The notes: a model not told the origin generated them from the letters alone. DNA of 13,393 bases from JAFGGT01 sp036733165 (GCA_036733165.1 DAINBB010000032.1:1-13393); one strand, 5' to 3'. Counted from the stretch's first letter, positions 6,167 to 13,336 are shown. A program made the numbers and translations.

Positions 6167-6188
6167 TGATTATTATTCCGCACTGCCT

Positions 6189-6198
6189 GTATTTAATC
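6189..6198 (-). promoter_or_regulatory. TATA-like box of the winged-helix gene
   Basis: Minus-strand GATTAAATAC, about 55 nt before the ATG at 6139. The predicted transcript start near 6168 gives a leader of about 30 nt containing the palindrome and the SD. Confidence 0.45.
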
Positions 6199-6269
6199 TT
6201 TGTGCCGTATTGTTTGCAATATATTCTAATAATGACTATAATTTTAAGATAATATTCCTATTTCTTTCT

Positions 6270-6352
6270 AAAAAAAAATAATATTCATCAAAAGAAAAAA
6301 AATGATAAATAATATTTTGCTATTCTTCTTATTTTGTAAATTCCATAAAAAA
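6270..6352 (-). terminator. Series of poly-T tracts downstream of tgtA
   Basis: Reading the minus strand past the tgtA stop at 6388, there are runs of T6 (6347-6352), T8 (6295-6302) and T9 (6270-6278), in a gap 6250-6387 that is almost entirely A and T. This fits intrinsic archaeal termination at successive T tracts. The remainder of 6140-6387 holds the winged-helix promoter; I see no small gene in it. Confidence 0.6.
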
Positions 6353-6387
6353 GTATAATATTCCTTAAAATAAAAATATAACAAATA

Positions 6388-8100
6388 TTATTTTGCGCCC
6401 CTTCTTGTCTTGACCGCAATGCCCCTTTTAAAATGGGGAATCTCGTTAGGGGTGAGCAACAGCCATCCAGAACCCAAAAGCTCGTCCTGTTCGTTCACCA
6501 CAAGCACTTCCTCGCCGCTATGCAGTCTTTCGTCCACATCCTTTACGAACTTGGCGAAAACGTCGCCATGGGACACCACGTACGGGGCCACCTCGTTGTC
6601 CACCTTGACCCTGTACTTAGGATACGGTAGGATGGCATGCAGACGTCTCTGTCCCTCGTCGGCAAGTATGAAAAGGCCGTCCCTAGCACGGAGTGTCGCG
6701 AGGACCTCGTCCCCGAGGAAAATGGTCCTTACCCTGTCGCTCTTGGAGTATGACATCCTGGTGCCCTCGAAAAGCTTCTTCCCGACGCCCCTTCCGAACT
6801 GGTAGTCCGCTATCTGGAGCACCGTCTCTTCGTCCGAGAGGCCTATTGTCGGCTCACTGTCCGTCTCCACGTTGAAAGGATATGTGTGCAGCAGCCCCGC
6901 CGGGACCTTGCCGAACACGCGATGGCTGGCGCAGGCGGCGCCCGGAAGCCGTTCCGTGGCCCTTGCCATGGCCGTGTGGAAGACCGGCCGCGACCTTGTC
7001 TCGGGTCCGGTGTAGAACTCGGTGGTTCTCTTCACCAGAGGGTCCGAGAGGGCGATGAGGTCCCTGTGCCTGCTTATCGACCTGTATGCAAAGTACAATT
7101 TCGGATGGGCCCTCACCCTCATCTCGACGTAGTCCCAGAGGCTGCCCTCGTGCAGGGCCTGCTTTATCCTCTTCATCTCCTCGTACGTGACATGCAGATT
7201 GTGCAAGGCCAGCTTCCTCGTCCTCTCCTCGTTGCCCATGGCCAGCAGCTCCTGGGGGGTGTGGGCGCTGCAGACGGGACAGCAGCACGGGAGATAGGTC
7301 ATCTCCTCGAGCTTCTTGGTGCCGTAGGGCGTAAGGTACCTGTTGTCACGCGCATACAGGACATAGGCCGCCGAGTCGAAGAGGTCGCAGCCCAAAAGCA
7401 CGTAGAGGGAGAGCATCATGGGATGGCCCGCCCCGAAGAGATGAACAGGCTTCGCCGGGGAAAGCTCCCTCTTGGCCGTGAGAACTATGTCCGCCACCTC
7501 CTTGAATCTGTACTGGAGGAGCAGGGGCACCACGGCGCCTATGGGATGTATCTCGAAGTCAAGCTCCGCCATCCGTCTCGCCGACATGCGCCTGAGCCTG
7601 AGATACGTGGACCCCTGGACCGTTCCGTTGAGATAGCCCTGCCTCAGTTCCCTCGCCTCGCGGGCCCGCTCCAGTGTTGTCATGAGGTCTGATTTGGCCT
7701 TATGGTATGGAACGTCCGGAAGGGTCGGTATGTCCAGGAAGGTTGCGACATCCACGCCTATCCTTCCCTGGAAGTCCACTATCTCCGAATTCGGTATGTC
7801 AACGTCATGGTACTGCATCAACTGGAACGAGCCTGAGTCCGTGACTATGGCACCATCGAAGTCAAGAAGGGAGTGCACCCCCTTATCCAACGCCCTCTCC
7901 CTCAGACGTTCGGAAGAATTGATGATATATGAATTTGTTATAAGGATCTGCGTGCCGAACAGGCGCTCCATCTCCGATGGCTCTATCGTGAGCTTCCCCG
8001 GATTTATGACCGGCATCAGTGCCGGCGTCTCCACAGACCGTTTTCCTATCTTGAGCATGCCCAGCCTGCCCAAACCGTCCTTGGCCTTTATCTCGAACAT
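6388..8100 (-). CDS. tgtA: Archaeosine tRNA-guanine transglycosylase (full length, with PUA)
   Basis: Exchanges guanine-15 in the D-loop of tRNAs for preQ0, the first tRNA-bound step of archaeosine synthesis. The 570-aa product is a full-length ArcTGT, not the split form. The TIM-barrel catalytic domain (about 1-345) has the base-recognition Asp in TDSGSFQ (D88) and the nucleophile in FDSAAY (D242). Zinc ligands C272, C274, C277 and H300 match the C-x-C-x2-C-x22-H spacing. The C-terminal part ends in an RNA-binding PUA domain (about 496-566), with SHGDVFAKFV and LLGSGWLLL strands. The ATG at 8100 follows GGTGAGG. It is the last gene of the operon, 24 nt after taw2. Confidence 0.97.
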   Translation of the reverse strand: MFEIKAKDGLGRLGMLKIGKRSVETPALMPVINPGKLTIEPSEMERLFGTQILITNSYIINSSERLRERALDKGVHSLLDFDGAIVTDSGSFQLMQYHDVDIPNSEIVDFQGRIGVDVATFLDIPTLPDVPYHKAKSDLMTTLERAREARELRQGYLNGTVQGSTYLRLRRMSARRMAELDFEIHPIGAVVPLLLQYRFKEVADIVLTAKRELSPAKPVHLFGAGHPMMLSLYVLLGCDLFDSAAYVLYARDNRYLTPYGTKKLEEMTYLPCCCPVCSAHTPQELLAMGNEERTRKLALHNLHVTYEEMKRIKQALHEGSLWDYVEMRVRAHPKLYFAYRSISRHRDLIALSDPLVKRTTEFYTGPETRSRPVFHTAMARATERLPGAACASHRVFGKVPAGLLHTYPFNVETDSEPTIGLSDEETVLQIADYQFGRGVGKKLFEGTRMSYSKSDRVRTIFLGDEVLATLRARDGLFILADEGQRRLHAILPYPKYRVKVDNEVAPYVVSHGDVFAKFVKDVDERLHSGEEVLVVNEQDELLGSGWLLLTPNEIPHFKRGIAVKTRRGAK

Positions 8101-8124
8101 TCCCTCACCATCTAAACCATTGTT

Positions 8125-8949
8125 TTAAAAGATTACCCTTAGGTCGGCCACGATATGGGAGACCCCGGGCGAATACTTCTTGACCTTTCTCACTCCAAGG
8201 ACCTCGAGCTCGCACGATGCCCTTGTGGAAGCGGCCCCTAACTGCTCCCGCAGTCTGACCTCCAACCCCTTGTCCGGCAGCGTCTGATGGAAGTGTATGA
8301 TGCATCCGTCGGCGGCGATGCCCAAGGCCTTCTCGAGATATTTCTCCGTCTCCCTGACGTATCCCATCACTATCCTTTTTGCATCTGGACCGTCATAGTC
8401 CCTGCAATCGATGTTCATTGCCGTTATGAGATCCTCCAGGCGATTGATCCGTATGTTCTCGAGCAGGTAGCCGTATGACACGGGGTTCTTCTCGAGGGCC
8501 GTGACCCTCGATCCAACATGCTTTGCCAGGGGGAGCGAGAAGTAACCTATGCCGGCGAACATGTCAACGACGTGGCCAACGTTCTTGACCTTCGACATCC
8601 TTATCCTCTCGTTGATGTTGCCGGATGAGAACATCAGGCGTGAGAGGTCTATCTTGTACCTTATGCCGTTCTCCCTGTGGACCGTTACGGTGCCATCGCC
8701 CGCCAGAAGCTCGTGCCCGGGTTCCCTGAACTCGCCCGAGATGCGCTTCTTCCCCATTACGCTGTCCACGCCGATGACCTCAAGGTAGGCCTCGGCAACG
8801 ACACGCTTGAACCTCTCGAGGGAGGGTGGCACGCCCAACAACATTATCCCCCCCACCACCTCATAGGAAGACGGCAGGTCGCTCAGCAGATCCTGAGGGA
8901 TGTCGGACGAGAGCCTCTCGATTATCTCCCTGTAGTGCCTTTGCTCCAT
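8125..8949 (-). CDS. taw2: tRNA wyosine biosynthesis protein Taw2 (acp transferase, TYW2-like)
   Basis: SAM-dependent enzyme of the Trm5/TYW2 group. Taw2 transfers the 3-amino-3-carboxypropyl group of SAM to the tricyclic wyosine base at G37 of tRNA-Phe. Length is 274 aa. The Rossmann motif I is VVDMFAGIGYFSLPLA (about 127-142), and the ribose-binding acidic residue is in ALEKNP (E153). Features favouring Taw2 over the methyltransferase Trm5 are MFSSGNINERIRM (106-118) and RIVMGYV (192-198), where Trm5 has a D/N-x-P-type motif. The N-terminal domain (about 1-100) has the expected short alpha-beta recognition region. It lies 15 nt after the MobB-like gene. Trm5 remains the alternative; no taw1 or trm5 gene is in the window. 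Confidence 0.82.
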   Translation of the reverse strand: MEQRHYREIIERLSSDIPQDLLSDLPSSYEVVGGIMLLGVPPSLERFKRVVAEAYLEVIGVDSVMGKKRISGEFREPGHELLAGDGTVTVHRENGIRYKIDLSRLMFSSGNINERIRMSKVKNVGHVVDMFAGIGYFSLPLAKHVGSRVTALEKNPVSYGYLLENIRINRLEDLITAMNIDCRDYDGPDAKRIVMGYVRETEKYLEKALGIAADGCIIHFHQTLPDKGLEVRLREQLGAASTRASCELEVLGVRKVKKYSPGVSHIVADLRVIF

Positions 8950-8964
8950 CTGACCACGATACGA

Positions 8965-9696
8965 TCAAGTGTCTATGACTATCTCGATGGTGCCCTTCTT
9001 GTAATCGTTGAGTGTGGAGAGCATCCCCAGTATCGAGTTCCTTATGATGTTCTGCACAAAGGCGTTCATCGGCAGCTCCTTCCCCTCTATGACTATCCTT
9101 ATGTCCTTCTTGATCGTCAGGCAGTCGTCTATCGTCTTCTCGCCGTCGACGATGGAATACAGCATCTCCTCGCATGTCTGGCCGCACCCCTTGCAGTTGA
9201 GCTCCGGTATCTTCTCGAACGTCTTCTCCTCAATGATGTCCACAAGCTTCTCTATGTTCCCTATCGAGATGGCCTTCTTCCCCTTGTACTCTGTTATCTC
9301 GTTCGCGACAAGGCCGCTGATGGCGAACACCTCCTTCCTGAAGTCCTTCTCCAGCTCCTCCTTGTTCTTGGCAGTGAGGATCTTCGGCACAAGCGCCTGC
9401 CTGAATCCCTCCAACACGAGGTAGTCCGAATGGAAGAAGGATATCATCTCCATGAGCTGCTTCTTCTCCTTGTATATGATGGATGTCTCCTTCTCGCTGA
9501 TGACGCCGATCGACCTGGCGCCAGCCTTCGAGAAGAGGTCGGTGTCCCTGCCGGGCACGTCTATCGTGAAGTCCGCGTATGAGATGTGCTTGATGGCCGC
9601 GACCTTGTAGCCCCGTCTCCTGAGCTCCCGGATGATAGATGTCACCACGGCCGTCTTTCCAGAATTTTTAAATCCGTATACTCCAAATACCTTCAT
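8965..9696 (-). CDS. mobB: MobB-like P-loop protein with C-terminal four-cysteine (putative Fe-S) domain
   Basis: The N-terminal part (about 1-165) resembles MobB, the GTP-binding partner in adding GMP to molybdopterin. It has Walker A GFKNSGKT (8-15), the MobB signature DVPGRDTDLFSKAGA (46-60) and DYLVLEGF (91-98). The C-terminal part has C168, C171, C175 and C192 (C-x2-C-G-x2-C...C), resembling a 4Fe-4S binding domain, then VIEGKELPMNAFVQNIIRNS (about 202-221), which I do not recognise by name. At 243 aa it is longer than bacterial MobB (about 170). It heads the operon with taw2 and tgtA. A role in molybdo- or tungstopterin cofactor synthesis is the family expectation; a role in tRNA modification is only suggested by context. 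The ATG has the SD-like GGATGATATC. Confidence 0.8.
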   Translation of the reverse strand: MKVFGVYGFKNSGKTAVVTSIIRELRRRGYKVAAIKHISYADFTIDVPGRDTDLFSKAGARSIGVISEKETSIIYKEKKQLMEMISFFHSDYLVLEGFRQALVPKILTAKNKEELEKDFRKEVFAISGLVANEITEYKGKKAISIGNIEKLVDIIEEKTFEKIPELNCKGCGQTCEEMLYSIVDGEKTIDDCLTIKKDIRIVIEGKELPMNAFVQNIIRNSILGMLSTLNDYKKGTIEIVIDT

Positions 9697-9725
9697 GATA
9701 TCATCCTGTCTATAACACTAGGAGA

Positions 9726-9735
9726 TATTAAAATA
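9726..9735 (-). promoter_or_regulatory. TATA-like box of the mobB-taw2-tgtA operon
   Basis: Minus-strand TATTTTAATA, centred about 35 nt before the mobB ATG. The predicted transcript start near 9705 leaves a short leader with the SD-like GGATGATATC. It lies in the divergent gap shared with the TPR gene. Confidence 0.5.
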
Positions 9736-9828
9736 TTTCCATTTAGTACTTTTCAAGTAGCGAACTGTATAAAAACCTGAAAAAAAGTAATAATAGAGTG
9801 TAAAATCTTATAAAAAAACATATAGAAA

Positions 9829-9839
9829 AATATTTAATA
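9829..9839 (+). promoter_or_regulatory. TATA-like box of the TPR gene, probably leaderless
   Basis: AATATTTAATA is centred about 24 nt before the ATG at 9858, and no SD precedes that ATG. This predicts transcription beginning at or next to the start codon. Further TATA-like tracts at 9767-9777 and 9808-9817 could serve upstream starts. Confidence 0.5.
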
Positions 9840-9857
9840 ATAGATTGTTCAAATAAA

Positions 9858-11381
9858 ATGATAAACATGTCCCTAAGGGTAAGAATTGTTAGAAAACTGT
9901 GGGATAAGATAACCGATCCGGCCGAACTTGACGATATTTACCTATTCTATGGTTTCCATGCCAGCAACGAGAACTGCACGTATCTCCTCGAGATGAGAAA
10001 GACGAAGGGGATGCTCAAGGAGCCGCTCCAGGTGCCCCTAAAGATGGAGAACATGCAGCTTCTGGGATGGGGTTTCATACAGGACCCCAAGTACGACTAC
10101 ATCTCCTTCGAGAACTTCAAGACCCAGACGCACGTGCAGGACATTCTGCCGAACTCGGTCATGCTGATGAAGAATCCAAAGCACCAGAACGAGGTCAAGG
10201 TCATGAGGATCAACGAGCTCAAGCTCGAGAAGGTGCCCTTCACCATCGTGCAGGAGGGCGACAGGATATACGACAAGTTCCTTGAGGAGCAGAAGAATCT
10301 CGCGATGTTCACAGACAACGACGTGTTCGCGCAAAGGAAGGAGTATCCCGTCACAAAGAGGGACATGATAACGGACATGCTCTCCGAACTGAAGGAGAAG
10401 ATGTCGTTTTTGGAAAGGCACGGCAAGGACATGTCGGACTACCCCGACTTCGAGAACGCATTGGACCTGGCGGAGGAGGGCCTTTACGGCAGGGCCGGAT
10501 TCTATCTCAGGCTCGTGCAGAAGAACATCGAGGACGACGTGGTCAGATTCAGGTACAAGGACAAGTACGAAAGGCTGCTCCGCGAGATGAAGGACGACAT
10601 AGCCTCGTTGCCGACAAAGGAGCAAAGGCCAGACCTCGGAGACACCCTCGGGCTCATAGAGCAGCTTGTCGAGATGGCGGACTCGCTATACTACTCCAGC
10701 AAGTACAAAGAGGCCCACTCGAAGCTCTTCAGGGCGCATGAGCACCTGCTCGAGATGCTTGGAAGGCCGATCTCGGACGCTGATGTCGAGGAGCCTGCCA
10801 TCGACGAGGAGGACGACCTCTCTCCGATCCTCACCATGGAGGAGTTCGAGTCGGACGTGCCCATGTTCGACCCCACCGAATTAAAGGGGAACGAGCACGC
10901 TGCGGGGGGGTATGAAGACGACATCGAGAAGAGGATAGATGACCTTGAGAGGAAGAGGAAGGACGACCCCTACAACAAATGGGTGATGGGCGAACTGGGC
11001 GACGCCTACTTCGAGGCGGGGGACATACACAACGCGCTCGAGTCGTACAAGACCCAGCTGAAGAGGACCGCCAACAATCCGATACTCCTCAATAACATCG
11101 GCATGATATACAAGCTCCAGTTCAACTACAAGACCGCCATGGAATACTTCAAGAGGGCCGTGGAGCAGGAGCCCAACTATGCGGACGCCTATTACAATCT
11201 AGGTTTCCTCTACTTCGAGGAGGGGGACCTCTCGGAGGCCATATACAACTACACGAAGGCCCTTGAGATCAATCCCGACTTCAATCTGGCAAGGGACAGC
11301 CTCAACGTCGCCAACAAGAAGAGGGAGTCCTTCATGAGGCAGCAAAATCTCTACAAGAAGGACGACAAGAACGACAGATAG
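9858..11381 (+). CDS. TPR-repeat protein with a large unrecognised N-terminal region
   Basis: A 507-aa protein with no signal peptide or membrane segment. The C-terminus holds three consecutive TPR units (about 374-404, 408-441, 442-475), recognisable by the W-x2-L/N-G, Y, A and P spacing in LGDAYFEAGDIHNALE, IGMIYKLQFNYKTAME and LGFLYFEEGDLSEAI. TPRs mediate protein-protein binding. The first 300 residues are not a family I recognise: a possible globular region at 1-140, a helical region at 165-300, then an acidic linker at 309-352. A basic tail closes it (487-507). A second ATG at 9867 could also serve. It is transcribed alone, divergent from mobB. A scaffold or chaperone-like role is inference from TPRs only. 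Confidence 0.85.
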   Translation: MINMSLRVRIVRKLWDKITDPAELDDIYLFYGFHASNENCTYLLEMRKTKGMLKEPLQVPLKMENMQLLGWGFIQDPKYDYISFENFKTQTHVQDILPNSVMLMKNPKHQNEVKVMRINELKLEKVPFTIVQEGDRIYDKFLEEQKNLAMFTDNDVFAQRKEYPVTKRDMITDMLSELKEKMSFLERHGKDMSDYPDFENALDLAEEGLYGRAGFYLRLVQKNIEDDVVRFRYKDKYERLLREMKDDIASLPTKEQRPDLGDTLGLIEQLVEMADSLYYSSKYKEAHSKLFRAHEHLLEMLGRPISDADVEEPAIDEEDDLSPILTMEEFESDVPMFDPTELKGNEHAAGGYEDDIEKRIDDLERKRKDDPYNKWVMGELGDAYFEAGDIHNALESYKTQLKRTANNPILLNNIGMIYKLQFNYKTAMEYFKRAVEQEPNYADAYYNLGFLYFEEGDLSEAIYNYTKALEINPDFNLARDSLNVANKKRESFMRQQNLYKKDDKNDR

Positions 11382-11387
11382 ATCTTT

Positions 11388-11627
11388 TTATGCTAAAGTA
11401 TCCTCGGCGTCGGACCCCACTGGCAGAATGGGTTTGAACTTGTATTGTTTAAATGTGAAGTCGAACATGCTGTCATAGTTGCCAAGCGGGTCGATGGAAG
11501 CAGAGGGGTAAGTCCTTGTCACAGTGCCGTTGATGTCACGAAAAGGCATATAAGAAAAATTAAAAACAGTATTGATAGTATCTCTCACGTTTTGTATCAA
11601 AAGTAGTGGGAATCTCGGCTCCAACAT
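11388..11627 (-). pseudogene. Coding-like minus-strand ORF, possible gene remnant or small protein
   Basis: This frame runs 79 codons from an ATG at 11627, or 54 from an ATG at 11549, to a TAA at 11388, between the TPR gene and the triphosphatase gene. The last 50 codons, e.g. DINGTVTRTYPSASIDPLGN and FDFTFKQYKFKPI, use codons like those of the neighbouring genes and have no low-complexity bias. They read like the end of a folded, possibly extracellular protein. I recognise no family. No SD precedes either ATG, and the AT-rich stretch 11549-11580 lies in the middle. A truncated C-terminal remnant of a lost gene is my preferred reading; a leaderless 54-aa protein and chance are alternatives. 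Confidence 0.3.
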
Positions 11628-11643
11628 CAGGACGGGCGATGCC

Positions 11644-12207
11644 ATGTACGAAAAAACATCTTTGATAAGAATAGGCGTGGGTTCGAGGAATCCTGTGAAG
11701 ATTGAGGCGGTCCACTCGACGTTCCATGATGCATTCGGCCATCTTGGGATCAAGAAGGAAGTCGAGGTGAAGGGTCACGATGTCGACTCGGGCGTCCCCG
11801 ACCAGCCGATCGGTCTCGAGACCATCTACAAGGGTGCGGGCAACAGGGCCAGAAAGGTGATGTCCAAGGGCATGTACGACTACTATGTGGGGCTCGAGGC
11901 AGGCATCTACAAAATAGATAAAAACTACATCGACCTCCAGTTCTGCGTCATCCTCGACAACGACGGAAGGGAGACCGTGGGCCACAGCGGCGGTTTCACA
12001 TATCCCGACATTGTGATCAAGGACGTCCTGGCCGGCCAGGAGGTCGGCGACATATTCGCAAGACTGTCAGGAAATGGCGACATAAAAAGGCAGGAGGGTG
12101 CCATTGGAATGCTTTCAAAAGGTTTCATCGACCGAACGACGTTTGGCAAACAATCTGTCATGATGGCCCTGATACCCAGGATATCGCCCTCGCTATATCA
12201 GGAGTAA
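11644..12207 (+). CDS. Inosine/xanthosine triphosphatase, YjjX/DUF84 family
   Basis: Hydrolyses non-canonical purine nucleotides such as ITP and XTP so that deaminated bases are not built into DNA or RNA. From the ATG at 11644 the product is 187 aa, the usual family size. Family blocks are VGSRNPVK (12-19), HDVDSGVPDQPIG (45-57), VGLEAG (82-87, with E85 in the acidic position) and GAIGMLSKG (152-160). The frame is open up to 11572, but the added residues do not match the family, and the ATG at 11644 has an upstream GGGCGAT. A TATA-like ATATAAG near 11548-11554 may be its promoter. The stop lies 2 nt from the convergent 101-aa orphan. Confidence 0.9.
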   Translation: MYEKTSLIRIGVGSRNPVKIEAVHSTFHDAFGHLGIKKEVEVKGHDVDSGVPDQPIGLETIYKGAGNRARKVMSKGMYDYYVGLEAGIYKIDKNYIDLQFCVILDNDGRETVGHSGGFTYPDIVIKDVLAGQEVGDIFARLSGNGDIKRQEGAIGMLSKGFIDRTTFGKQSVMMALIPRISPSLYQE

Positions 12208-12209
12208 CG

Positions 12210-12515
12210 TCATTCCTTGATCCTGCGAAGAACCGCATCGAGCTGCATGTTGGTCTCGGGGTCGTCCTCTACGTCTGATGCGGCGTATACCGCCTCGGCT
12301 ATGAACTCGCCCAATGTCTTGTTCCTGTCCTCTTGGCAGACCCTCGCGAACAGGACCCCCGCCCCGTAGTCGATGGCTATCTTCGAGGCGCCGTCTAGCT
12401 TGTCCTTGCCGCAGAAAAGACACGACGTGTTCTCGATAACACCCTTCTTGTTGTATATGACGATCCTATCTGTTTTGCTGACCTTGGTCAATTCCAAATC
12501 ACTCAACTGGCTCAC
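12210..12515 (-). CDS. Uncharacterised 101-aa protein with a CxxC motif
   Basis: I do not recognise this family. The product opens with a Ser/Leu/Lys-rich stretch, then KTDRIVIYNKKGVI (about 14-27), a CLFCG motif (C32, C35) with a third Cys at C60, and a helical C-terminus EFIAEAVYAASDVEDD (70-85). The order suggests a small alpha-beta protein that may bind a metal through C32/C35 and C60. It starts with GTG at 12515, preceded by an SD-like GAGGT about 9 nt upstream. Position 68 nt downstream of nth on the same strand suggests possible cotranscription. A TATA-like TCTTAAAAAC near 12541-12550 may give it its own start. Confidence 0.72.
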   Translation of the reverse strand: MSQLSDLELTKVSKTDRIVIYNKKGVIENTSCLFCGKDKLDGASKIAIDYGAGVLFARVCQEDRNKTLGEFIAEAVYAASDVEDDPETNMQLDAVLRRIKE

Positions 12516-12583
12516 CGAAAATACCTCTTCCGAGGGCAGTTTTTAAGACTATTGGTTTTCGATTTGCCAGATGTCTATACATT

Positions 12584-13216
12584 CTACCTTTTTATGTGAA
12601 GTCCGTTCCTGTAGTATCTGCACGAAGGGGACAGCAGGCATGCGGAGCATCTTGGGGATACGGGCCTGCATACCCGTTTCCCGAAGTTCACCAGAAGCTC
12701 GTTGAGCGTGAACCAGCGCTCCCTCGGAACCTTTTGCATTAGTTTTGCCTCCGTGTCCTCCGGCGTCCTCGTGTCGACCCAACCTATCCTGTTCGCTATC
12801 CTGTGGACATGCGTGTCAACAGGGATGGCGTCCTTCGCATAGGCGAAGACGAGAACGCAGTTGGCGGTTTTCGCGCCCACGCCGGGAAGCTCCATGAGCC
12901 CCTCCTTGGTATCGGGCACCACGCCGCCCATCTCCTCATCCACTATCCTTGCCACCTCGACTATCCTTCTCGCCTTCACAGTATAGAAACCAGCCGGCCT
13001 TACCAGCTCTTCCACATCCTCTATGGGGGCGGACTTGAGCGAAGGGGCATCGGGATATCTCCTGAACAAGGCCTCGGAGGCCCTGTCGGTGTTCTCGTCC
13101 TTGGTCCTGTGGGAAAGGATCGTTTTGATCAGGGTCTGAAAGGGATCGCCCTTCCTTATCACGATCGGCTTGACCATCTTCTCTATCATCTCGAGTTGCT
13201 CTATTAGAGTGGACAT
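12584..13216 (-). CDS. nth: Endonuclease III (DNA glycosylase/AP lyase) with 4Fe-4S cluster
   Basis: Base-excision repair enzyme removing oxidised pyrimidines and nicking abasic sites. From the ATG at 13216 it is 210 aa, the family's normal size. The helix-hairpin-helix is ELPGVGAKTANCVL (109-122), with catalytic Lys K116. The catalytic Asp is D134 in PVDTHV. The C-terminal cluster loop C183-x6-C190-x2-C193-x5-C199 is complete. The residue that in E. coli Nth is Gln41, which enters the helix at the lesion, corresponds to His36 in LSHRTKDENT. The frame continues upstream to 13291, but that part is an AT-rich promoter translated as Ile/Asn/Tyr. No SD precedes the ATG; it is probably leaderless, with a TATA-like box about 20 nt upstream. 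Confidence 0.96.
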   Translation of the reverse strand: MSTLIEQLEMIEKMVKPIVIRKGDPFQTLIKTILSHRTKDENTDRASEALFRRYPDAPSLKSAPIEDVEELVRPAGFYTVKARRIVEVARIVDEEMGGVVPDTKEGLMELPGVGAKTANCVLVFAYAKDAIPVDTHVHRIANRIGWVDTRTPEDTEAKLMQKVPRERWFTLNELLVNFGKRVCRPVSPRCSACLLSPSCRYYRNGLHIKR

Positions 13217-13231
13217 TGGAATGGAAATGAA

Positions 13232-13241
13232 GTTTAATATA
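13232..13241 (-). promoter_or_regulatory. TATA-like box of nth, probably leaderless
   Basis: Minus-strand TATATTAAAC about 16-25 nt before the nth ATG, with no SD in between, predicts a transcript starting at or near the ATG. The gap 13217-13339 is a divergent, AT-rich promoter region shared with the gene at 13340. Confidence 0.5.
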
Positions 13242-13293
13242 ATAATGATTTTGGTATTTTGATATTCATATTCGAATATAATTTTCAACAAAC

Positions 13294-13336
13294 TATATTA
13301 ACAAATATTAAAGCTTGCTTACTAATATAGAGGGAG
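13294..13336 (+). promoter_or_regulatory. Promoter and SD of the gene at 13340
   Basis: TATA-like CTATATTAAC (13294-13303) and AAATATTAAAG (13303-13313) are followed by a strong SD, GAGGGAG (13330-13336), 3 nt before the ATG. This supports a real start codon at 13340 although only 18 codons are visible. Confidence 0.5.

Noticed and set aside
6886..7692. Long plus-strand ORF (268 codons) opposite tgtA
   Set aside because: It is antisense to the conserved tgtA catalytic region, shows His/Arg/Gly-rich composition typical of a shadow frame, and has no recognisable motif.
8677..9582. 301-codon plus-strand ORF opposite taw2 and mobB
   Set aside because: Leu/Val/His-rich antisense frame spanning two well-supported genes and their junction; no domain and no promoter.
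10038..10625. 195-codon minus-strand ORF within the TPR gene
   Set aside because: Low-complexity Val/Leu/His composition is the mirror of the helix-coding plus strand; the plus-strand frame has TPR repeats.
11572..11643. 24 extra N-terminal codons for the YjjX-like triphosphatase
   Set aside because: The sequence does not match the family, which begins near MYEKTSLIRIGVGS; the ATG at 11644 gives the normal length and has an upstream SD-like sequence.
13217..13291. 25 extra N-terminal codons for endonuclease III
   Set aside because: They translate an AT-rich promoter (Ile/Asn/Tyr-rich), and the ATG at 13216 gives the family length with a TATA-like box at leaderless distance.
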